Assembly: GCA_037190175.1 (NCBI GenBank)
Contig: JBBCJM010000059.1
Span: forward strand, 1-19,940
Direction: 5' to 3'
DNA length: 19,940 nt
From: JBBCJM01 sp037190175
GTDB lineage: Bacteria; Pseudomonadota; Alphaproteobacteria; Rhodobacterales; Rhodobacteraceae
This document shows, piece by piece, positions 14,027 to 19,940 of the stretch. The position numbers and the translations under genes were made by a program. The notes below the pieces were generated by a model, which was not told the origin of the DNA, did no database searches, and was given only the letters and a program-made list of their open reading frames with translations. Position 1 is the stretch's first letter. Every line of letters begins with the position of its first letter.

Positions 14027-15604
14027 ATGTCCGGGTCCGACGCGGCTGTCCGTTCGACGCGCGCCGACCTGCGGTGGCGCAGCGTGGCCGATCTGCTCGA
14101 TTCGATTGCGCAGGATTTCGGCGACGCTCCCGCGGTCGTCGACGGCGCGGTCTGCCTCAGCTTCCGCGGCCTGCGGGACCGCGCCCTCGGCCTTGCGGCA
14201 CGGCTGTCGCGCGAAGGCGTCGGCCCGGGCGGCCGCGTGGCCATCTGCGCGCCGAACAGCTGGGAATGGATCGTGACCGCGCTGGCGATCCAGCTTTGCG
14301 GCGCGGCGCTCGTGCCCGTCAGCACCCGTCTGCGCGAACGGGATCTGGGCGCGATCCTGACGCTGGCGCGCCCGGACATGATCTTCATCGAACGCGATTT
14401 CCTCGGCACCGACTATCACGATCTGGTCCGGCGGGCGGCTTCTCCTGCGCCGGTTCGAATCGTCCCCTTCGACGCGGCGTTCCACGGCTGGCTCGATACG
14501 CCCGACGCGGCGGTTCCGGTGATCCGCGATGCCGGGGACGACGCAATCGCCGACATCATCTTCACCTCGGGCACCACCGGGATACCCAAGGGCGTCCTCT
14601 GCCGCCGGGCGGCGAATTTCCGCGGCTATCACGATTTCGGCACGGCCTGCGGCATCCGCCCGGGGGACCGTTTCGCCATCGTCAGCCCGTTCTCGCATTC
14701 CTTCGGCTACAAGGCCGGGTGGCTCATGGCGCTGATGTTCGGCGCCTGCTCGTATCCGGTCGGGACCTATGAGGCCGGCGCGCTCGCCGCGCTCATCGCC
14801 GAAAAGGCGATCACGGTCCTGCCGGGCCCGCCCGCCATCTATGCGGGCCTTCTCCTTCACCAGGGGGACCGCGCGGCCCGCTTTCCCAGCCTGCGCGTGG
14901 CCGTCACGGGGGGTGCCTCGATCTCTCCCGACCTGATCCGGCGGATGCGGGACGATCTGGGGCTGGAGCGTATCCATACCGCCTATGCCCTGACCGAAAG
15001 CACCGCCGTCGCCACCATCACCCGCGCGGGCGACGACGAAGCCACCATCGCCCGGACGAGCGGGCGCACCCTGCCCGGTGTCGAACTCTGCATCGTGGGC
15101 GAGGACGGCCGGCCGGTCCCGGCGGGTTCCACGGGGCGGATCCAGATCCGCGGCTACAATGTCATGGCGGGGTATCTGGACCGGCCAGATCTGACCGCCG
15201 CGGCCGTTTCGGCCGACGGCTGGCTGGACACGGGCGATGACGGCGCACTGGATGCGCGGGGCAACCTGCATGTCGCCGGGCGCCGGGGCGACATGATCAT
15301 CGTCGGCGGGTTCAACGTCTATCCCGCCGAAACCGAAGCCCTGCTGGCCGAACACGAGGCCGTGGCCGAAGCCGCCGTCGTGGGCCGCGACGACGCCCGG
15401 CTGGGTCAGGTCTGCGTGGCCTTCGTCGTCCCGGCGGACCGTTCGGCGGGGATCGACTGCGATGCACTGCGCGACTGGCTGCGCCAGAGGATCGCGGGCT
15501 ACAAGGTGCCGGCCGCCTGTCTCGCGGTCGACGCCCTGCCGCGCAACGCCGCGGGCAAGGTGCAATACGCGGCGCTGCGCCAGCGCCTTGCAGGAGAGAC
15601 CTGA
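14027..15604 (+). CDS. Acyl-CoA synthetase, FadD3-like (second copy)
   Basis: The 525-residue ANL ligase has P-loop FTSGTTGIPKG at 179-189, YALTE, GWLDTGDDG and GGFNVYPAETE motifs, and adenylation Lys511 in NAAGK. Segments such as ERDFLGTDYHDL, SPFSHSFGYKAGW and ITVLPGPPAIYAGLL resemble the ligase at 7137-8753 and mycobacterial FadD3 more than the ligase at 11422. In the A8 hinge the sequence is GRRGDMIIVGG, where the other FadD3-like copy has DRLKDMYICGG. The two are paralogues in different operons and may act on successive or related acids. The ATG at 14027 follows the TAA by 4 nt. Confidence 0.9.
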   Translation: MSGSDAAVRSTRADLRWRSVADLLDSIAQDFGDAPAVVDGAVCLSFRGLRDRALGLAARLSREGVGPGGRVAICAPNSWEWIVTALAIQLCGAALVPVSTRLRERDLGAILTLARPDMIFIERDFLGTDYHDLVRRAASPAPVRIVPFDAAFHGWLDTPDAAVPVIRDAGDDAIADIIFTSGTTGIPKGVLCRRAANFRGYHDFGTACGIRPGDRFAIVSPFSHSFGYKAGWLMALMFGACSYPVGTYEAGALAALIAEKAITVLPGPPAIYAGLLLHQGDRAARFPSLRVAVTGGASISPDLIRRMRDDLGLERIHTAYALTESTAVATITRAGDDEATIARTSGRTLPGVELCIVGEDGRPVPAGSTGRIQIRGYNVMAGYLDRPDLTAAAVSADGWLDTGDDGALDARGNLHVAGRRGDMIIVGGFNVYPAETEALLAEHEAVAEAAVVGRDDARLGQVCVAFVVPADRSAGIDCDALRDWLRQRIAGYKVPAACLAVDALPRNAAGKVQYAALRQRLAGET

Positions 15605-15650
15605 CCGGATTGCGCGCGATGCCAGGAGAACGGGACAAGAGGGCGGAGAC

Positions 15651-16841
15651 ATGACGGATACCGGGGAGAGGGGCGGCGGAACGGACGGCGGCGCGTTGCT
15701 GTTCCGCCCGCTGGCGATCCGCGACATCCGGGCGCCGAACCGGATCATGGTCTCGCCCATGGCCACCTATGCTGCGCAAGAGGGCATGGCCGATGATTTC
15801 CACCTCGTCCATCTGGGGCGCTTCGCGCTTGGCGGCGCGGGAATCGTCTTCACCGAAGTCGCCGCCGTCGAACGGCGCGGGCGCAGTGGCCACGGCGACC
15901 TCGGCCTCTGGTCGGACCATCACGTCGCACCCCTGCGCCGCGTCGCGGAATTCCTGAAGGATTGCGGGGCGATACCGGGCATCCAGCTCGGCCATGCCGG
16001 GCGCAAGGCCAGCCTGCGCTTTCCCTGGCACGGGGGCATGCCGCTGGCTGCGGACGAGGGGCCGTGGACAGGTGTCGGGCCGATGGCGGAACCCGCCGCG
16101 CCGGGCTGGCCCGCGCCGCAGGCGCTTTCCGGGGCGGAAATCGCCGACCTGGTCCGCTGCTGGGGCGATGCCGCGCGCCGCGCCGATGCTGCCGGTTTCG
16201 AGGTGATCGAGGTCCATGCCGCACATGGCTACCTGCTGCATTCGTTCCTCTCGCCGCTGTCCAATCGCCGCGAGGATCGCTATGGCGGCAGCCTGCGCAA
16301 CCGCTGCCGTCTCTTGCAGGAGGTGGTGACCGCGATCCGCCGGGTCTGGCCCGCGGGCAAGCCCCTGTTCGTGCGGCTGTCGGCGGTCGACGGCGTCGAG
16401 GGCGGCTGGTCGATGGAGGACACCCTGACCCTGTGCGGCCTGCTCTCCGGGCTTGGGGTGGACGCGATCGATTGTTCGTCCGGGGGGATCAGCGCCGACC
16501 GCGCGACGGGCGCGCGCCTGCCGCGCGGCTACGGGATGCATGTTTCGTTCTCGAGACGGATCAAGGCCGAAAGCGGCCTTCTGGCCGTGGCCGTCGGCCT
16601 GATCGTCGCGCCCGGCCAGGCCGAGGCCATCCTGCGGGCGGAGGAGGCCGACATCATCGCGCTGGGGCGCGAGATGCTGGCCGATCCGAACTGGCCCCAT
16701 CGGACCCGGACCCTGCTGGAAGGCAGAGAGGCCGATACGGCGGCCGGCGGAGGCACGCCCGGCAACTTCGGATGGTGGCTCGACCGGCGCGCAAGGCTTC
16801 TCGGGCAGTTGGCCCGCGACGGTCAGGCAGGGCCGGGCTGA
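15651..16841 (+). CDS. Old Yellow Enzyme-family FMN oxidoreductase
   Basis: The 396-residue TIM-barrel flavoenzyme of the NADH:flavin oxidoreductase class reduces an activated C=C bond. Visible motifs are PNRIMVSPMATY (29-40), QLGHAGRK (112-119), and EVHAAHGYLLHSFLSP (187-202) with the substrate-binding pair His189/His192, then DRYGGSLRNR (209-218). The C-terminal GNFGWWLDRRARLL is typical of the YqjM-like branch. Where YqjM has Cys26 (MCMY), this protein has Ala38 (MATY), while the following Tyr40 is kept. There is no C-terminal FeS/pyridine-nucleotide domain, so it is not a dienoyl-CoA reductase of the FadH type. The ATG at 15651 has GGCGGAG 2 nt upstream. Its operon role could be enone or enoyl-CoA reduction. 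Confidence 0.9.
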   Translation: MTDTGERGGGTDGGALLFRPLAIRDIRAPNRIMVSPMATYAAQEGMADDFHLVHLGRFALGGAGIVFTEVAAVERRGRSGHGDLGLWSDHHVAPLRRVAEFLKDCGAIPGIQLGHAGRKASLRFPWHGGMPLAADEGPWTGVGPMAEPAAPGWPAPQALSGAEIADLVRCWGDAARRADAAGFEVIEVHAAHGYLLHSFLSPLSNRREDRYGGSLRNRCRLLQEVVTAIRRVWPAGKPLFVRLSAVDGVEGGWSMEDTLTLCGLLSGLGVDAIDCSSGGISADRATGARLPRGYGMHVSFSRRIKAESGLLAVAVGLIVAPGQAEAILRAEEADIIALGREMLADPNWPHRTRTLLEGREADTAAGGGTPGNFGWWLDRRARLLGQLARDGQAGPG

Positions 16842-17017
16842 TGCGCGTGTTCCGTGCCGGTCAAGGCCCGCGTCGTCCGTCCCGGTCCGGTCCCCTGCGC
16901 GCTTTCGCAGGCCGCGCGAGGCGCAGGGCGAATCGAGAAGGCCCGTCCGCCGCCCGCGCGATTTCACCCGCAGGTTGGGTGCGAGGGCCGGGCCGGTTGC
17001 CCGATGCGGCAGCGGTT

Positions 17018-17046
17018 CCGACATGTGTCCCACTATGTGGTCTAAT
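17018..17046 (+). promoter_or_regulatory. Candidate promoter with operator copy 3 in its spacer
   Basis: -35 box CCGACA (17018-17023, four of six) and -10 box TCTAAT (17041-17046, five of six) are 17 nt apart. The spacer contains most of the palindrome TGTCCCACTATGTGGTCT (17026-17043; half-sites CCA-N5-TGG at 17030-17040). A protein bound here would block RNA polymerase directly, a repressor layout. Confidence 0.55.
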
Positions 17047-17197
17047 CCTCTGCGGGATGCGGAACCGGCGCGGCGCGACACGCGTAAAACCATGCCCCAT
17101 CCTGAAGGAAGCGGCGAGAAAACCTTTGAAACCCCTCGATGGTTCCGTATGGTGGCGCACAGGGCTTCGCCCGTGCTGTCGGGAGTGATCGGGGTAT

Positions 17198-17215
17198 TGC
17201 CCACATAGTGGGTCG
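17198..17215 (-). promoter_or_regulatory. Shared palindromic operator, copy 4
   Basis: Read on the minus strand the site is CGACCCACTATGTGGGCA, with CCA-N5-TGG at 17201-17211 and the inner symmetry CCCAC/GTGGG. It is 171 bp downstream of copy 3 and 91 bp before the TRAP binding-protein start. Confidence 0.6.
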
Positions 17216-17305
17216 ATACGGGGCGCCAGAGGTAGGGCCGCCCTGACGGGCCGGGATCGGCGCGCGGCAGAATCTGACAGACAGGCTCAGTTTGGGAGGA
17301 CGGAA

Positions 17306-18409
17306 ATGCACATGAAGACTATCCTATCGGCCGGCTGCGTTGCGGCGGCCATGGCACTGGGCGGGCCAGCATCGGCCCAGACCCACCTTTCGTTCGGCTA
17401 CGGGCACCCCGAAACCGCGATCTGGACCACCCATTTCGTGCGGCCCTGGCTGGAAGCCTCGGCGGCGCGGATCGAGGGCGGGCTGACCTACGACATCTTC
17501 GCGGGCGGATCGGTCATCACCCTTGGCGGGGCTCTTGAAAGCCTGTCCTCGGGCGTGGTCGATGCCTCGCAGGTCTCGACCCAGTTCTGGCGGGGCCAGT
17601 TGCCGGCCAACATCCTGCTGGTGGACATCGGCGGAACCTTCGGCGACCGCATGGTCGCGACGGCGGCGATGGCCGAGATGGTGATGCACAACTGCCCGGC
17701 CTGCGCGGCCGAGGACGAACAATGGAACATCGTTCCCATCGTCGTCGATTCCAGCGGGCCCTACCAGTTGCTCTGCAACCGGCAGATCAACTCGCCCGCG
17801 GAGATGGCGGGCCTGCGCATCCGGGCCACCGGCCTTGCCGGGCGGGTGATCGAGGAAATGGGCGCGGTTCCCGCGAACATCACTTTCGCCGAGATCTACG
17901 AATCCCTCCAACGCGGGGTCATCGACTGCGCCGCGGGCGAGCCGTCCTGGCTGACCACCTATTCCTATCGCGATGTCGTCTCGAACGTGATCGAGGTGAG
18001 CGCGACCAAGAACGTCATCCCGCATGTCATCTCGTTCAACCGGGCCTACTGGAACACCCTCACGGACGAGGCGAAGGCGATCCTGATCGAAGAGGCGCAA
18101 CTGGCCTATGTCGACCGGGTGTGGGCCGAGCAGGGCGAATTCGACGCCGCCCGCGACGAGTTGAGCAAGACCATCACCTTCACGCCCGCGCCCGACTGGA
18201 TGCAGGAGGCCGTGAACCGCGCCAACGAGAAGATCATCGCGGAAGCCATCCGCATCGCCGAAGCCGCCGGCGTCGAGAACGCGCAGGAGATCGCCGACAC
18301 CTTCCTCGCCATCTATGAACGCTGGGAAGCCGAACTCGGCGGACGCGAGGTGTCGCGCGAGGAGATGCAGCAGGTCCTGGTCAAGATCGCGTCGACCTAC
18401 CGGCCCTGA
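17306..18409 (+). CDS. TRAP transporter substrate-binding protein (DctP type)
   Basis: The 367-residue periplasmic protein captures an organic acid and delivers it to the membrane subunits. A Sec signal peptide is clear (MHMKTILSAGCVAAAMALGG, cleavage after ASA at residue 24). Family features are the GLRIRATG segment (169-176) with the conserved carboxylate-binding Arg (Arg171 or Arg173) and FAEIYESLQRGVIDCAAG (194-211). Internal cysteines (C130, C133, C157, C208) are more numerous than usual and could form disulfides. The ATG at 17306 is 5 nt after GGAGGA; the ATG at 17312 is an alternative. The ligand cannot be told; the cluster suggests a hydrophobic or cyclic carboxylate rather than a C4-dicarboxylate. 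Confidence 0.93.
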   Translation: MHMKTILSAGCVAAAMALGGPASAQTHLSFGYGHPETAIWTTHFVRPWLEASAARIEGGLTYDIFAGGSVITLGGALESLSSGVVDASQVSTQFWRGQLPANILLVDIGGTFGDRMVATAAMAEMVMHNCPACAAEDEQWNIVPIVVDSSGPYQLLCNRQINSPAEMAGLRIRATGLAGRVIEEMGAVPANITFAEIYESLQRGVIDCAAGEPSWLTTYSYRDVVSNVIEVSATKNVIPHVISFNRAYWNTLTDEAKAILIEEAQLAYVDRVWAEQGEFDAARDELSKTITFTPAPDWMQEAVNRANEKIIAEAIRIAEAAGVENAQEIADTFLAIYERWEAELGGREVSREEMQQVLVKIASTYRP

Positions 18410-18435
18410 GGCCGTCCTGACGACCACATGAACGG

Positions 18436-18465
18436 GGCGGGCCGCGTTCCCGGACGCGGCCCGCC
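18436..18465 (+). terminator. GC-rich hairpin between dctP-like and dctQ-like genes
   Basis: Arms GGCGGGCCGCG (18436-18446) and CGCGGCCCGCC (18455-18465) pair perfectly, with a further T-A pair inside, around a loop of about 6 nt. No T tract follows. Lying 27 nt after the binding-protein stop, it may stabilise the upstream mRNA or reduce read-through, giving more binding protein than membrane subunits. Confidence 0.55.
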
Positions 18466-18565
18466 TGCACCCCCGTGGACGCGGGGCGTCCGCCGCAACC
18501 CTGCGTGGCGCCATCGGCGCGGCCCGCAGACCTCGGCCCATCGTGCAGCGAGACGAGAGCACGCA

Positions 18566-19096
18566 ATGAGAAAGTTTTTCCTGGGACTTGTCACGGCGAT
18601 CAGCGCCGGGGGCAATCTGGTGGGCATGGTGCTCATCGGTATCATGGTGCTGCATGTGACCGCCGAAGTGCTGTCGCGCAGCCTTTTCCGCACGCCGATC
18701 CCGGGAACGATCGAGATCGGGACCTTCTACTACATGATCGCCGTCGCCTTCGTTCCGCTGGGCTATGTCCAGTGGCGGCGCGAACATATCGAGGCCGAGG
18801 CGATCGCCGACGTCGTGCCCCCCCGGTTCCGCAGGTTCGCCGCGTTGCTGGGGATGCTGGCCTCGATCGGCATCAGCATCGCCCTGACCTATGCGACGGT
18901 GCTGATCGCGCTGCGGCAAACCCAAGCCGGAGCGGCCCTGTGGACGACGGCGGGCCAGATCCCGGTCTGGCCCGGCCGGTGGATGCTGCCCCTGGGCTTT
19001 GGCGCGATGGCGGTGGTGATGATCTATCAGCTGGTTTTCGGCCGGGGCAGCGATGCCGCGCACACCGGCTCTTCCGACAAGATCGACGGGGTTTGA
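18566..19096 (+). CDS. TRAP transporter small membrane subunit (DctQ type)
   Basis: The product has 176 residues with four predicted membrane helices at about 16-36, 52-70, 92-113 and 138-158, the standard DctQ layout. The VTAEVLSRSLFRTPIPGTIE segment (31-50) corresponds to the family's V.xRxxF..P....E pattern between helices 1 and 2, and QWRREHIEAE (69-78) to the conserved xR.HIxV motif. The ATG at 18566 is chosen because translation then begins with a basic cap and hydrophobic helix; the open frame upstream to 18428 overlaps the hairpin and is Pro/Arg-rich, not membrane-like. It forms the permease with the next gene, which starts 4 nt later. Confidence 0.9.
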   Translation: MRKFFLGLVTAISAGGNLVGMVLIGIMVLHVTAEVLSRSLFRTPIPGTIEIGTFYYMIAVAFVPLGYVQWRREHIEAEAIADVVPPRFRRFAALLGMLASIGISIALTYATVLIALRQTQAGAALWTTAGQIPVWPGRWMLPLGFGAMAVVMIYQLVFGRGSDAAHTGSSDKIDGV

Positions 19097-19100
19097 ACCG

Positions 19101-19940
19101 ATGAGCGGCATCACAATCGGCTTCGTGGCGATGGGCGTGCTGATCCTGCTGCTCGCGCTCAGGATGTCGATCGGCCTCGCCCTGACGCTCGTGGCCTTCG
19201 TCGGGATCGCCCTTGTGCGCAATCCGCAGGTCGCGATCGGTTCGCTCGGACTCGTGCCCTACGAATTCATGTCGCACTGGACGCTTTCGGCCATCCCGAT
19301 GTTCGTCCTGATGGGGGCGCTGGCGTCGAACAGCGGGATGATGTCCCTGCTCTATTCGGCCCTGCGCCTCTGGCTCGGCCGCCTGCCCGGCGGGCTGGGC
19401 ATCGCCACCAGCTTTGCCGGGGCCGGCTTCGCGGCCCTGTCGGGGTCCAGCATCGCGACCACCGCGGCGATGGGCAAGATCGCGGTGCCCGAGATGCTGA
19501 AGGCCGGCTATGACAAGGGGCTCGCCACCGGCGCGGCGGCGGCGGTGGGCACCATCGGCGCGCTGATCCCGCCGTCGATCATCATGGTGCTCTACGCCAC
19601 CTTTGCCGAGGAATCGGTGGGCAAGATGCTGATCGCCGGCCTCATCCCGGGGGTCCTCACCGCGGCCGGCTATGCCGTCCTGATCTTCCTGCGCGCCTGG
19701 GTCAATCCCGCCATCGCCCCGCGCATCGACCTGTCGGGCGTCACCTTCCGCGACAAGATGCGGTCGCTGGGGCCGATCTGGCCGATTCCGGTGGTCGCCG
19801 TGGGCATCATCGTGGCGATCTACGGCGGCTACGCGACCGCGACCGAGGCGTCGGCGCTGGGCGTCGTCATCGTCGCGCTGGTGCTGGCGGTGCAGCGCAA
19901 GCTGACCTGGGCCATCATCGTCGAGAGCCTGAAGCAGACG
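19101..19940 (+). CDS. TRAP transporter large membrane subunit (DctM type), partial
   Basis: 280 codons are present before the window ends; the family is about 425-440 residues, so roughly a third is missing at the 3' side. The hydrophobic sequence contains family signatures: LSAIPMFVLMGALASNSGM, GSSIATTAAMGKIAVPEM, GALIPPSIIMVLYATFAEES and IYGGYATATEASALG. These cover the first half of the elevator-type transport domain, including the re-entrant hairpin with the IPPS motif. The ATG at 19101 follows the small-subunit stop by 4 nt. With the other two TRAP genes it forms a sodium-driven tripartite importer (mechanism known for the family). Confidence 0.93.
   Translation, partial: MSGITIGFVAMGVLILLLALRMSIGLALTLVAFVGIALVRNPQVAIGSLGLVPYEFMSHWTLSAIPMFVLMGALASNSGMMSLLYSALRLWLGRLPGGLGIATSFAGAGFAALSGSSIATTAAMGKIAVPEMLKAGYDKGLATGAAAAVGTIGALIPPSIIMVLYATFAEESVGKMLIAGLIPGVLTAAGYAVLIFLRAWVNPAIAPRIDLSGVTFRDKMRSLGPIWPIPVVAVGIIVAIYGGYATATEASALGVVIVALVLAVQRKLTWAIIVESLKQT

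Larger units (their letters stand above)
16842..17305. other. Intergenic region upstream of the TRAP operon
   Basis: 464 nt with no supportable gene. It contains a short hairpin CCTGCG/CGCAGG (16894-16911, no T tract), a candidate promoter with an embedded operator (17018-17046), a second operator (17198-17215), and the Shine-Dalgarno GGAGGA (17295-17300) of the binding-protein gene. If the candidate promoter is used, the leader would be about 250 nt. I see no riboswitch-like pattern in it. Confidence 0.7.

Noticed and set aside
18428..18565. N-terminal extension of the TRAP small subunit by 46 codons
   Set aside because: The extension is Pro/Arg-rich, includes the hairpin sequence, and would precede the first membrane helix with no family match.

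Overview
The window looks like a chromosomal segment of a high-GC alphaproteobacterium, most likely Rhodobacterales or Paracoccus-like. This rests on the GC-rich codon use, the tightly overlapping catabolic operons, the TRAP transporter and the IS21-type element. The taxonomic call is inference; no marker gene settles it. The window has two halves: a decayed mobile-DNA zone (1-3582) and an acyl-CoA-based degradation cluster with its own importer (3850-19940, right end open).

Region 1 (1-3582). An intact initiator tRNA-Met with a strong terminator is followed by fragments. These are the C-terminal tail of a DUF3732-like protein (minus strand), an IS21-family remnant (5'-truncated and frameshifted istA, intact istB, right-end repeats), a P-loop ATPase fragment, a short orphan ORF, a multiply frameshifted phage terminase large subunit (GpA type, minus strand), and an IclR-type DNA-binding domain. 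The IclR domain is joined in frame to the terminase fragment. None of these except the tRNA and istB looks functional.

Region 2 (3850-8753). A LysR-type regulator is followed, across a T-N11-A palindrome, by carboxymuconolactone decarboxylase-like protein, SDR oxidoreductase, enoyl-CoA hydratase-like protein and a FadD3-like acyl-CoA synthetase. The last four genes are nearly contiguous and form one likely operon.

Region 3 (9159-16841). A second operon encodes a two-subunit acyl-CoA dehydrogenase, an internally deleted enoyl-CoA hydratase of 64 residues, a second acyl-CoA synthetase, a truncated nitronate-monooxygenase-like gene of 79 residues, an intact enoyl-CoA hydratase, a third acyl-CoA synthetase and an Old Yellow Enzyme-type flavin reductase. 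The two shrunken genes keep stop/start overlaps with their neighbours.

Region 4 (17306-end). A TRAP transporter: periplasmic binding protein, small membrane subunit and large membrane subunit (cut by the window end). A strong hairpin separates the binding protein gene from the membrane subunits.

Together the genes suggest uptake of an organic acid by the TRAP system, CoA activation by one of three ligases, ring or side-chain dehydrogenation and hydration, and reduction or decarboxylation steps. The mix (FadD3-like ligases, paired acyl-CoA dehydrogenase, SDR, ECH, OYE) recalls steroid, terpenoid or alicyclic acid catabolism; the substrate cannot be read from sequence. The most interesting signal is an 18-bp palindrome, consensus TGTCCCACTATRTGGKCA, present four times: two copies before the acyl-CoA dehydrogenase operon and two before the TRAP operon, with similar spacing in each pair (about 163 and 171 bp). 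One copy lies in the spacer of a candidate promoter. This points to a shared regulator of uptake and catabolism that is not intact in this window.
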